A stretch of DNA of 64,000 nt. Origin: Pseudooceanicola atlanticus. GTDB lineage: Bacteria; Pseudomonadota; Alphaproteobacteria; Rhodobacterales; Rhodobacteraceae. The translations under genes were made by a program, and so were the position numbers. The notes beneath the pieces were generated by a model. It was not told the origin of the DNA, made no database searches, and saw only the letters and a list, made by a program, of their open reading frames with translations. Each line of letters opens with the position of its first letter. Within the stretch, counting starts at the first letter, position 1. Positions 18,188-28,400 of this stretch are shown piece by piece. Location of the stretch: positions 310,001 through 374,000 of the forward strand of contig NZ_AQQX01000001.1 of NCBI RefSeq assembly GCF_000768315.1, read 5' to 3'.

Positions 18188-18790
18188 TTATTCCGGTGCC
18201 GTCGCCGCGATGGAGGGACGGTCCTGCATCTTGGCGTACCAGGCCGCCAGATCGGGGCAGGCCACGCGCCAGTCGCGGTCGGGGTGACGGAAGTCGAGAT
18301 AGCCGAGCGCACAGGCCACGCCGATCTGGCCCGCATCCATCGGCCCGGCAAGGTGACCCATCCAGCGATCGTTGATCGCCTGCACGGCGCCCATGGCCTT
18401 GCCCCATTGTGCCTCGACCCAGCCGTCGAAGACCTTGTCCTCGGGGCGGACGCGATGTTCGTAGACCATCAGCACCGCGGCCTCCATCAGCCCGTCCGCC
18501 GTCGCCTCCAGCGTCAGGACATCCCAGACGCGGGCCTCGGGATACAGCGTGCCGCCGCCGAGGTTGTCCAGGTAGCGGCAGATGACCCGGCTGTCATAGA
18601 CGGTGGGCCCGTCATCGCGGATCAGGGCGGGCAGTTTGCCCAGGGGATTCGCCGCCTTGAGGTCTGGGTTCGTGGCGACCGGCGTGGTGGCCGTGGGAAT
18701 CAGTTCGACCTTGTCCAACTGGTCGGTCTCGTGCAGCACCACCATCACCTTCCGAACGAAGGGCGAGGCGGGGGAATGGAACAATTTCAT
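18188..18790 (-). CDS. Glutathione S-transferase family protein
   Basis: 200 aa. The N-terminal thioredoxin-like domain starts MKLFHSPASPFVRKVMVV, with the cis-proline segment GKLPALI and the glutathione-binding DSRVICRYLD. An all-helical domain follows, with GQIGVACALGYLDFR. The serine of SPASPF is the likely glutathione-activating residue. Probable detoxification enzyme, substrate unknown. Independent of its neighbours. Confidence 0.88.
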   Translation of the reverse strand: MKLFHSPASPFVRKVMVVLHETDQLDKVELIPTATTPVATNPDLKAANPLGKLPALIRDDGPTVYDSRVICRYLDNLGGGTLYPEARVWDVLTLEATADGLMEAAVLMVYEHRVRPEDKVFDGWVEAQWGKAMGAVQAINDRWMGHLAGPMDAGQIGVACALGYLDFRHPDRDWRVACPDLAAWYAKMQDRPSIAATAPE

Positions 18791-18849
18791 GGGGGCTCCT
18801 CCGGGTTTCGGGCGCAGGTTAGGCCGGGCGGTTGGGGGTGTCCATCGCC

Positions 18850-19473
18850 CTAAGCGTCCGTGACGGCACGCATCCAGTCGGCCAGCTGGTCGGTGCCCGC
18901 GCCGATGCGCGCGGCCTGCAATCCGTCGGCGGCGCCATGGCGGGCGGCTTCGGGTTTGTTCTGGGCCAGTTTCCAGGTGCCGTCCCAGCCTTCGACGGTC
19001 AGCGTGAAGGGGCGGATCATCCGCATCAGCCGGGTCATCGCCTCCTCGGGCATCTTGTCGGACCGCCAGACGGGTTTGGGCAGAAGCCGCGTCTCGAATT
19101 CATCGGATAACCGGTCCAGCGCCCCGCGCAGCGAGTCATCGGGCAGGGGCGACAGCCGGCCCGTAAGGTGCACGGCGGCGTAGTTCCAGGTGGGGACCTG
19201 GTGGTCCATCCCGTACCAGTCGGGCGAGATGTAGCCATGCGGGCCCTGCACGGCCAACCGCGCGGGCAGGCCCTCTGCGGCGGCACGGGCCACCGGGTTC
19301 GACCGCACGAGGTGCATTTCGACATCGCCGCCCTCGGTCAGCACGAAGGGCACATGGGCGATCAGCGGCGGCGCATCGGGGGCCGACACGGCAAGCAGGC
19401 CGAATCCCACCTCGGCGGCGAAACTCAAGCAGTGATCCCTGTCGGCATCGCGATAGATCGGGTTGGGGTGCAT
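18850..19473 (-). CDS. PaiB-like FMN-binding protein
   Basis: 207 aa resembling the PaiB/FMN-binding split-barrel family: MHPNPIYRDADRDHCLSFA, PLIAHVPFVL, HLVRSNPVARA and HGYISPDWYG, then VPTWNYAAVHLTGRL. Family members bind FMN or heme and some are called negative regulators of sporulation and protease genes in Bacillus; in proteobacteria the role is unclear. ATG at 19473 is chosen because conserved sequence begins there; a start 20 codons upstream adds unconserved-looking sequence. Confidence 0.85.
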   Translation of the reverse strand: MHPNPIYRDADRDHCLSFAAEVGFGLLAVSAPDAPPLIAHVPFVLTEGGDVEMHLVRSNPVARAAAEGLPARLAVQGPHGYISPDWYGMDHQVPTWNYAAVHLTGRLSPLPDDSLRGALDRLSDEFETRLLPKPVWRSDKMPEEAMTRLMRMIRPFTLTVEGWDGTWKLAQNKPEAARHGAADGLQAARIGAGTDQLADWMRAVTDA

Positions 19474-19572
19474 CGCCCTTCCTTCATCTGGCCATTCAAT
19501 ATCCCCGCCGGAGGTCTCCGGCGGTGCAGCCAAGCATAGCGTGGAAGCGGCGCGCAGATCGCGCCGAAAGGG

Positions 19573-20826
19573 TCAGGCCGACAATGACTTTCCGTCATGC
19601 GAGGTAATCCGGGCCGTGATGATCTGCCCCTCGGGCTGGTCGCGGTCGAAATGCACCTCGGCGAATTGTTCGGTCCGGCCCATGCGCGGGCCTTCGGTCA
19701 GAATCACCCGTTCATGGCCCAGCTGCGCGTCCAGGTGGGCGGCGACCCGCGCCTCGCCGGCGGAGCGAAGGCGGGCGGCACGGTCCTTGATCGCGCGGCC
19801 ATTGACCTGGGGCATCTTGGCCGCGGGCGTGCCGGGGCGCGGCGAGTAGGGGAAGACGTGCAGCCAGGTCAGGTGGCACTCCTCGACCAGCTTGAGCGAA
19901 TTGTCGAACATCGCCTCGGTTTCCGTGGGGAAGCCCGCGATGATGTCGGCGCCAAAGGTCATGTCCGGCCGCAGGCGGATCGCCTCTTCGCAGAAGCGGA
20001 TGGCGTCGTCGCGCAGGTGGCGGCGCTTCATCCGCTTCAGGATCATGTCGTCGCCGGCCTGCAAAGACAGGTGCAGGTGGGGCATGAGGCGCGGTTCGGT
20101 GGCGATCGCCTCCATCAGCGCGTCATCGGCTTCGATCGAATCGATCGAGGAGATCCGCAAACGAGGCAGGTCCGGCACCAGTTTCAGGATCCGCCGTACC
20201 AGGTCGCCCAAGCGCGGGGTGGCAGGCAGGTCGGCACCCCAGGAGGTCAGGTCGACCCCGGTCAGCACGACCTCGTTGAAGCCACGGTCCACCAGCCGCT
20301 TGATCTGGTCCACCACCACGCCTGCGGGGACCGAGCGGGAATTGCCGCGACCATAGGGGATGATGCAGAAGGTGCAGCGATGATCGCAGCCGTTCTGGAC
20401 CTGAACATAGGCGCGGTGCCGCCCGAAGCCGTCGATCAGGTGCCCGGCGGTTTCGGTGACGGACATGATGTCGTCGACGATCACGCGCTCGGTCTCTCCG
20501 ATCAGGTCGGGGGCGAGGCCGGCCCAGGTGTCGGGCTGCATCTTCTCGGTATTGCCGATGACGTGGTCGACCTCGGCCATGGCGGCGAAGGTTTCGGGTT
20601 CGGTCTGAGCGGCGCAGCCGGTCACGATGATCTTGGCCTGCGGGTTGTCGCGGCGCAGGCGGCGGATGTCCTGGCGAGCCTTGCGCACGGCTTCGGCGGT
20701 GACGGCGCAGGTATTGACCACGACGGCATTTTCCACCCCGGCCGAGGCGGCAAGTTCCTTCATCGCTTCGGTTTCATAGGCATTCAGCCGGCACCCGAGC
20801 GTGGCAAAGATCGGCGGGTTCGCCAT
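19573..20826 (-). CDS. mtaB: tRNA t6A37 methylthiotransferase
   Basis: 417 aa radical-SAM methylthiotransferase of the MiaB/MtaB group. The UPF0004 domain with cysteines (LGCRLN, NTCAVTAEAV, VTGCAAQ) comes first, then the radical-SAM cluster motif CDHRCTFC with IPYGRGNSRS, and a C-terminal TRAM-like region. Order and the TLGCRLN opening fit MtaB, which adds a methylthio group to t6A37 in tRNAs reading ANN codons. It starts one base after the dapF stop (TGACATG), so the two are co-translated. Confidence 0.93.
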   Translation of the reverse strand: MANPPIFATLGCRLNAYETEAMKELAASAGVENAVVVNTCAVTAEAVRKARQDIRRLRRDNPQAKIIVTGCAAQTEPETFAAMAEVDHVIGNTEKMQPDTWAGLAPDLIGETERVIVDDIMSVTETAGHLIDGFGRHRAYVQVQNGCDHRCTFCIIPYGRGNSRSVPAGVVVDQIKRLVDRGFNEVVLTGVDLTSWGADLPATPRLGDLVRRILKLVPDLPRLRISSIDSIEADDALMEAIATEPRLMPHLHLSLQAGDDMILKRMKRRHLRDDAIRFCEEAIRLRPDMTFGADIIAGFPTETEAMFDNSLKLVEECHLTWLHVFPYSPRPGTPAAKMPQVNGRAIKDRAARLRSAGEARVAAHLDAQLGHERVILTEGPRMGRTEQFAEVHFDRDQPEGQIITARITSHDGKSLSA

Positions 20827-20827
20827 G

Positions 20828-21661
20828 TCAGGCCCCCAGCCAATCCGCCGTCAGGACGGCATCGAAGACATGAGCGACGGGACCGGTCATCCAGACCCCG
20901 TCCTCGCGCCAATCCAGCGTCAGCCAGCCGCCATCGACCTCCATCCGGACCTTGGCATCGGTGAGGCCACGCTGATGCGCGGCCACGGCCGTTGCACAGG
21001 CGCCTGAGCCGCAGGCCAGCGTGATGCCGGTGCCGCGTTCCCAGACCCGCATGCGAATCTCGTTGCGCCCGCGCACTTGGGCGAATTCCACGTTGGTGGC
21101 CTCGGGAAAGAGCGGATCACGCTCGACCGGCGCGCCGCGCCCGGCGACGTCCACGGCCTCTGCGTCCTCGACGAAGAAGACCGCGTGCGGGTTGCCCATG
21201 CCGACCGCGACCGGGTCGCCGTCCAGCGGCAGGTGAAGCAGATCGACATCGCCAGCCAGCGGCACCTCCTGCCAGGTCAGCTGCGGCGGGCCCATATTGA
21301 CCCAGACCTCGTCGCCGATCATCCGCCCGGCCAGCATCCCCCGCGTCGTCCTGATCGAGATCGCGTCGCGCCCGGTTTCGGACATCACCATCCAGGCGAT
21401 GCAGCGCGTGGCATTGCCACAGGCCCCCGCGCGGGAGCCATCGCTGTTCCAGAAGTCGATGACGATGTCGGCGTCCTCGCCATCGCGAATCTCGGCCAGC
21501 TGGTCGAATCCCACGCCGCGATGCCGGTCGCCGATCTTGCGGGCAATCTCCGGCGTGCAGACAGGGGTCATGCCCCGGCTGTCGAGGATGACGAAATCGT
21601 TGCCCGCCCCATGCATCTTGCGAAAGGGCAGACCGTTGGAGGGGATCGCGCGCGTCTGCAT
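20828..21661 (-). CDS. dapF: Diaminopimelate epimerase
   Basis: 277 aa, the standard length. It interconverts LL- and meso-diaminopimelate for lysine and peptidoglycan synthesis without a cofactor. The two catalytic cysteines are in ACGNATRC and [12 protein letters not shown]; substrate-binding segments are [10 protein letters not shown] and [13 protein letters not shown] at 21661 begins [18 protein letters not shown]. Upstream lies the tRNA-Lys on the opposite strand. Operon with mtaB. Confidence 0.96.
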   Translation of the reverse strand: MQTRAIPSNGLPFRKMHGAGNDFVILDSRGMTPVCTPEIARKIGDRHRGVGFDQLAEIRDGEDADIVIDFWNSDGSRAGACGNATRCIAWMVMSETGRDAISIRTTRGMLAGRMIGDEVWVNMGPPQLTWQEVPLAGDVDLLHLPLDGDPVAVGMGNPHAVFFVEDAEAVDVAGRGAPVERDPLFPEATNVEFAQVRGRNEIRMRVWERGTGITLACGSGACATAVAAHQRGLTDAKVRMEVDGGWLTLDWREDGVWMTGPVAHVFDAVLTADWLGA

Positions 21662-21773
21662 AAGCGCGCATATAAAAGCGTTGCAGGGCTTTTGAAAGGG
21701 ATGGATTGCCGGGCGTGTCTTTCGGGCCGCGAACCGATCTGAAGAAAAGGTTGGAAAAACCCGGAAATCGGGG

Positions 21774-21802
21774 TTGACCCCCTGCCGAGTGATATCTAAT
21801 AG
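21774..21802 (+). promoter_or_regulatory. Promoter of tRNA-Lys
   Basis: TTGACC (21774-21779) and TAATAG (21797-21802) with a 17-bp spacer, ending 12 nt before the mature tRNA 5' end. A strong sigma70-like match. Confidence 0.65.
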
Positions 21803-21814
21803 GGCGGCTCTAGT

Positions 21815-21890
21815 GGGCCGTTAGCTCAGTTGGTAGAGCAACTGACTTTTAATCAGTGGGTCGTAGGTTCGAATCCTACACGGCTCACCA
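21815..21890 (+). tRNA. tRNA-Lys (anticodon UUU)
   Basis: 76 nt cloverleaf with encoded CCA. The acceptor stem GGGCCGT pairs with ACGGCTC (one G/U); the D-arm is GCTCAGTTGGTAGAGC. The anticodon stem ACTGA/TCAGT encloses the loop CTTTTAA with anticodon TTT; the T-arm is GTAGGTTCGAATCCTAC. It reads AAA/AAG. It sits at the edge of the low-GC RTX segment, a position where tRNAs often serve as integration sites. Confidence 0.97.
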
Positions 21891-21898
21891 CTTACTTC

Positions 21899-21931
21899 AA
21901 GGGCTTAGCCAGTGATGGCTGAGCCCTTTGT
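21899..21931 (+). terminator. Terminator downstream of tRNA-Lys
   Basis: AAGGGCTTAGCCA pairs over 13 positions with TGGCTGAGCCCTT around a GTGA loop, followed by TTGTC. It closes the tRNA transcript 9 nt after CCA. Confidence 0.8.
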
Positions 21932-22150
21932 CGTGTCTAGGACGTGACGAAAGTGGTGCTTCGCAGGAATTGTGCAATTAACCAAAGCACTTCGTCGGCA
22001 GGATGCATTTGATGCCTTTTAGCCTCCGATGAGGCCGCTCAGAATGCCTACCGCGCCTACCAGAATTGGCCTAGGTCACCTTGTCGGTTTCGCCTCTTGG
22101 GTAGTTTCACTTCCCATGCGTGTCGAGGGCGCGTTGCAAGCGGTGACATT
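21932..22150 (+). other. Non-coding stretch between tRNA-Lys terminator and RTX pseudogene
   Basis: No credible gene, repeat or integrase remnant is visible. Its base composition is lower in GC than the core genes to the left. In the last ~30 bases it may contain further decayed RTX coding sequence leading into the pseudogene at 22151, because the in-frame codons just before it read SGDI, as expected in RTX C-termini. Confidence 0.4.
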
Positions 22151-22381
22151 ATGAAGATGAAAGGCACCGTTTTCGGAGGGCTCGGTTCTGGGGCCTTGGC
22201 CTGAAGCGCATTTGCCGTCGGGATTGCGGCATCCGATCTGGATGATCGGTTTGTCTTTGACCAAGCAACGGGACGGCTTTGGTACGACCCCGACGGCACG
22301 GGCGCAGCTTCGCAGATGTTGGTCGCCACGTTCGAACAGAATGCAATCGCGACGGCCGCGGATATCTAGGTCTTCGACGTC
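22151..22381 (+). pseudogene. Decayed C-terminal fragment of an RTX (hemolysin-type calcium-binding) protein
   Basis: Read in one plus-strand frame from 22151, the sequence gives MKMKGTVFGGLGSGALA, a TGA at 22202, SAFAVGIAASDLDDRFVFD, QATGRLWYDPDGTGAASQ, MLVATFEQNAIATAADI, a TAG at 22367, then VFDV. Apart from the two stops this matches the standard end of type I-secreted RTX proteins (D-RF-Y/F-D--TG-L-YD-DG-GA---Q-A-----L-A-DI-V). The giant RTX gene's own C-terminus (LNALSFDPDGDGARAE, DVLTADDIFVV) is clearly related but not a recent copy. The upstream repeat region is missing. It lies tail-to-tail with the giant gene, 57 nt from its stop codon. Confidence 0.75.
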
Positions 22382-22437
22382 TGTGACACCCCGCATGAAA
22401 TGGCTTGCAAGCGGGGTGCAACGGCTTTGGGTGTGGA

Positions 22438-25400
22438 TCATACCACGAAGATATCATCTGCTGTCAGTACATCGACTCCATCCATGCGGACGATCACACG
22501 TTCGGCCCTTGCTCCATCCCCATCCGGATCAAAGCTGAGGGCGTTGAGCGCGCCATCAAAGACCAGTCGGTAATCCGATCCAGTGGCGGCTGCGGCCATT
22601 GTGAATAGCTCAGGCGTCAGTGCGCCTGGTGTCAGGCCGAACAGGTCCGCACTCAGAACGATACGATCGCCCTCGGCAGCGTCGAAATCGACAATCCGGT
22701 CAGAGCGCTTACCTATGAAGCTGTCGAAGACGAATGTGTCGGCTCCTCCCTGGCCTTTCAACGTGTCGGAACCGCCACGTCCGATCAGCGTATTGTTCTG
22801 CATATTGCCAACAATTGTATTGTTCAGATCGTTGCCAACTGCGTTCAGATCTCGGAGAGACCCATCCTTCTTTTCGACCTTGGCGAGCGCAAGCCATTCG
22901 ATATTGGCCTCGAGCGCATGATTGCGATGCGCCATGACAAAATCGATGCCGGCATCGGCCTCTTCAAGCGCGACATCGCCACGAGTGCGGATGACGTACC
23001 GTTCATCCCCTGCTCCGCCGATCATCAAGTCCGCCCCACGGCCACCGTCCAGCACGTTGTCGCCGTCATTTCCAATCAGGCGATTGTTCCCAAGATTGCC
23101 TTTCGCCACTCGGGCATCCGGCCCCACGAGCCGAATTTCCTCGACGAATGCGTCGGGCTCATCGAAGACCTCCGAATAGACATTCACGATGTCGCGGCCG
23201 GTCCAGTCCGCGCGTTCCACCACACGGTCGCCCGCGTCGCGGACAATGTGCAGATCGCTGCCATTGCCGCCAAAACTGATATCCTGACCAGAACCGCCAT
23301 CCAGCGTGTCATCGCCGTCTCGGCCGTTCAGGCGATCATTGCCGGCGCCGCCGATGATCATGTCGTCGTCACCTTGACCCACAAGCGCGTTGAGGCGCGG
23401 AAGACCATTGACGGTCCCGTCCGGTTCTTGGCCAAGCAATTGAATCAATACCATTGCTGTGTCGGTATCGGCTCCGTCGGTGACACGGTAACTGAGCGAG
23501 GTCAGTCGAACCTCGCCGACCGGAATAGTGAGGTCATCGGGCGCGGAATAATGGATGCGGCCATCGCCGAGTACGCGTGCCGTGCCGATGTCTGGTCCTT
23601 CTTCGATCACGGGAACAAGGCCAGCAGCACCGCTGTCGTTCCCACGGACGTCGAACGTGATCGGCTGGAACGCCGCTGTTGAGACGGTATCATCCTGTGC
23701 CGTCATAGCCGAGGCGATGCGCGACAGGGGAGCGACATCGACCGACACAGTTGCCACATCTGAGGTCAGACCGCTGGCTGCCAGCAGCGAGTAGGTGAAA
23801 CTGTCTGCACCAAAGTAACCCGTTTTGGGAGTGTAGATGACCCGCGTACCACTCTGATCCAGCGAAACGGCACCGTTGGCCGCTTGGCCCAAACTTACTG
23901 CGTTGGAATTTGCCAGCCGAAGATCAAAGCCGTTATCGTTGTCCAGAATAGCAATGGTCGTGCTGGTTCCGGCTTCGACCGATGCAAAATCATCATTTAC
24001 GATGAGTGGCTTGTCACTATCGGTGACTGTAACCGGTACCAGGATAGCTCCGGTTGGCGTGGTGATCGTTACCTCTGTTTCGCTGGGTGATCCAGGTTCC
24101 AGGTCCGCCATCAGCGGTATCGCAAGCGTTGCGCTGTCGTCTCCTGCGGCGAAATCGACTTGCGAAGGGATATCAGAGAAAAGCTCGGTATTGCTGACTG
24201 TGACATCGAGAGACGATGCGACGGAGGTGTCGCCATCACGATAAACAGTGATCCTCAATACGCTGGGCGTCTCGGGATCGCCTTCCTCTATGATGCGCTG
24301 CCCGGTTTCAACGCGATATGTCGCCGGCAATGGGCCATCATCATTGATCAAGAGCGTTTCGGATGTGGCCCGGGCAACCGTCGCTGTTCCGCTTGGGTCA
24401 GAGATCCTCAAGCGAAGCGCTTCATCCCGCTCCGCGTCGGTATCATCGGCGACGGAGACGAAAATCAGAGCTTCGGTCTGATCCGCAGCAAACGTGACAG
24501 TGCCGGTCAGGGCTTGGCCCGGAGCAAGGTCCATTGCATCGACATCTCCACCGATGGACCAGTTAAATGTTGCTGCTTGCGTCACGTCACCGAAGCGGAA
24601 GACGACAAACCCAATATCTGCCGCTGCGGCATCGGCCTCGGTCACACTGTCACCAGCGGCACGAACCGAAACGGCAGCCCCCAGATCGGGCGCCGCGGCG
24701 ACAGTAACGCGATCTGGGCTGCCAGAAGATTGAAGGCTTAGGCGGCTTGCACCGTCGATATAGCTCGCGTCACCGGTGAGCGCGTAATCGAGTATCGCGT
24801 TCTCACGGATCTGGGGGTCGGTGATACCACGGCTATCGACAGCAGCAGTTGCGGCTGCGACGACATCGTCGGGCAGGTCTTCCAATGTTACATGAGCGGC
24901 CGGGAAGGTGAGGTCGGTGAAATCTGCCGTGGTTTCTCCGTCGGCGTAGTCCAGCAGAGAAGTTGCATCTGTAACCCGCCACGCATCCGCGAATGAACCG
25001 TAGAGCGTCGAATAACTTGGACTGGTGCCAAGGACGGTGCCGTCCCCCAATTGCAAGTCATTCGTGGCATCGCCGTCGAAATTGCCCAGAAGCCCCTCGA
25101 CAGCATGTGTGCGCAGTCCAGAGGGAACGGGGGACAGATCGATGTGAGCATCTTGAAGACGGATTTCGAAGTTATCGCCGGCGCTGGTCCGTACAAGATA
25201 TTCGTCACCGCTACGGGTCACATCCATGCCGATCAGGGTTGCGGTTTCTCCGTCGGCAATGAACCGTGCGGTGCCATTGACCCAGAGCGGTGCATCCCGT
25301 CCAATTGCCAAAGTGACTTTCGTGGCTAGGTGTTGAATAGCGACCGCGGTCACGGCGGAGACAAGATTGGAGCCCTCCGATGGCTCGGTGCGAACCTGAA

Positions 25401-28400
25401 CTTCTAGCGGGAATTGTGTCGTGCTGCGAAGCAGGACGAATTCGCCGACGACCTGAAAGCTGTAGCCAAGTCCGTCAAGCGTTTGCAGATGGGGATCACC
25501 TGCCATCCAAGCATTGGTCGAAAAAAGTTCGACCAAGTAGTCCCAACGTTTGTCCTGTTCTTCCTCCCACCGTTCACGCAGTTCTTCGTTGTCATAATCC
25601 TCGTCCAGGATGCGCGTCGATGCGACCTGGTTCAGCACTCTTACTGGATTGCCGTCACTGGACTTGGCTTCGAGGACGTTCATGTTTGCCGTGACATGAA
25701 CCTCTGGATCTTCGTCCGGAATGATCCCGAGCGAGACAGTTTTTTCTGTCTCGCCAGGCTCGAAGACAACCTGGCCAGTCAACTCGATCCCTTGTGGGTC
25801 AAAAACCGGGATGGTGAAATCGTAACTGCGTTCAGTGAACGTATAGTCCGGCACTACCGCTTCGAATATCACCAGATTTGCCAGATCGGTTGAGGTGAAG
25901 CCATCGCCGGCGGCGGGCGCCTCGAGGAATGGTCCTTTTTCAACTTCGAACAGTTCGAACTCATCGACAGGTGTGTCTAGTGTAGCTGAAAGCTGCGCTT
26001 TCAGGAATTCAATCGAATAGGTCCCGGTCGGCGCGATAGAGCCACGAAGCGTTAGCTTGCCGCTTTGATTGTAGGAAATGGAGCCATAGAGAACGCCGGA
26101 ATCATCGGGTGCGGTAAAGGTGGCCGGGTTGGGCGCGCTCGCCATGACCATATCTTCTTCGACCCCAAGGCCTTCGATCTCCACATTGGCGTAGAAGAAG
26201 TCCGGCTCGAACTCCATGGTCGTTCGCATGCCAAGGCCGCCGGCAAGCGAGATGTCCAACAATGTGGCTTCTGCGGACAGTTTGCCTTCGATCTCCTGCC
26301 CCTGCACCGTTACTGCCTTGGAGCGCTCGGCCGATACTGACAGCACGTTTCCGAGGTAAGGCAGTAGGTCTGTGACACTGCCGTTCAGGGTAACCAACGT
26401 ATTGTTCGCCTCGCCATAATAGCGATCCCCCAGATCTTCGACCTTGAAGACCGGATCACCGTCCGAAACCTCGAACGAGACAGTGATATCCGGTAGCTGA
26501 TCTAGTACCGCCGGATCGACAGAACCCGAGGGCAAAAGGTCCTTTACCCCAAAACTTTTCCCGTCTTCGTCGAGAAGGCCAAGCTGGATCAGTTCGTCAA
26601 TATCGTTGAACTGGATCGTCTCGTCGAACGACAGGCCGGGATAGAGAGCGGCAATCGCGCCGCCGATCTCATCGGTAGAAAACGTCGTTCGTAGCGACGC
26701 GTTGGTCAGGGAGATGCCGGCCTCTACGCCGATTGAGGAATAGCCACCGTTGAGCACGTTTCCGTCGAATTGCGTATCAGACAGATCGCTCATGACCGAG
26801 ACTGAGAAGATCTCTCCAGGGCGGACGAAATTCGGTAGGCTCACCTCGGCCAACTGGCTGAGATAGAGCTGGAATTGTGGCTGCGTGGCGTCTTCGAATA
26901 TTACGTCGACATATGTGCCGAAATCATAATCGGCCGTAACACTTCCGCCGAGGACGCTGGCGATATCAGGACCGGACACGAAGTGTTCGAACAGAGTAAT
27001 CCGCTCGGGGATTGCAGAAATATCAATCCCGTCCAGCTGCGGATCGGGTGAATTTTCGCGGATGTCGATATTATGGACAATCCGATGGTTCAGCGAAAGG
27101 TCCGTCTGCTGGGTTGTCGCACTCCCGAAGGTCTGTGCATCGGTTACGGTCTTTTGCTCTGCCACCACGAGATTGGCTTTGCGGAGGTAGAACCAGGAGG
27201 GCTCATTTTCCAGGGCTTCGAAATCGTCCGGGGTCATGAAATAGTCCCAGCCGCGGAACGTCGTGTAGATCGGAATAACCCCCGGGACGCCGTCCTGATA
27301 AAGCTGTTCCGGGACTTCGTAGATCCAGCCGTGGTTCGGAACGAACTCATAATCGGTGTAGGTCCGTTCCTCGTCATTATCGACCTGCATGGCCCAGTCG
27401 ACAACTACACGTTTGCTGGTATCACCGCCGCGGGTGAAGACATATTCGACACTTTTGGGATCGCCCGGATCGCCTTCCTCAATCTCGGTCTGGGCGCTTT
27501 CGACTTTGACCGTAATACCGTCATCATCAAGAACTAGAGAATTCGCGGTCAGCGCCGCCGTGGGGACAGTGCTGCCATCTGCGGCCGTCACATCTGTCAA
27601 GAGTAGCGTGACACGTTCATCATCCTCGATGTCGGAATCGGCGTTGATATTCAGATTGATCACAGCAGAGCTTTGTCCGGCTGGGATCGTCACGTTTCCA
27701 GTCAGCGCCTGTCCTTCGGCCAGGTCATCGGCCGAAAGGGCGCTGCTGCCATGATTCGCGCCGAGAAAGACCTTCCAATCGGCGGTGATATCAGTTTGCG
27801 AAGTCACTCGCTCACCGCTGACTGGGTTGAACAGAATGACTTCGAAAGGAAGAACGCCATCGACGTCGGTTCCCTCCTCGACACCCTGAGGCGCGGTCAG
27901 GATCAGGACGACGCCATCATCATCAATGATCTGCCCGGTTGCGCTGTCGTTACCCAGTGAAATGTCCCGTCCCTCGAGATTTGTCGGGCTTTCGATCCGA
28001 ACCTCGAACGTTTCGTCCTTTTCGTCGATAACGTCATCAAACGTATCAATCGTCGCCGTCCCGCGGGTCGTACCGGCGTCAATAGTGATGATTCCCGAGG
28101 TAATGGCGCCAGCTTCTAGGTCACCAGCCGTCGCGCCGCGTTGACCGCCGGGCAGCATCAGTTCCCAAGGCACATGGATATCCGCATCCGTTGCAGCGTC
28201 CAACGTCGCCTCAACCAAGATTGGCCCGCCTTCGATGGAATCGCGCGTGCTGACCGACACTTCTGCGCGGTCATCATTCACGATCCGGATCGTTGCAGAA
28301 GGTCGGGTCAGGCCGATTGCGGTTCCGTCAGGCGCACTTGCAGATACGATCGACAGAGTCAGATCCTCATCCAACTCAACCAGCGTGTCGGCTTTGACTG

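Noticed and set aside
21891-22150. Integrase or att site downstream of tRNA-Lys
   Set aside because: No copy of the tRNA 3' end and no recombinase frame could be found in the window.
22076-22457. Short minus-strand frames over the RTX pseudogene
   Set aside because: They are antisense to the recognisable RTX C-terminal peptide and have no ribosome-binding site.
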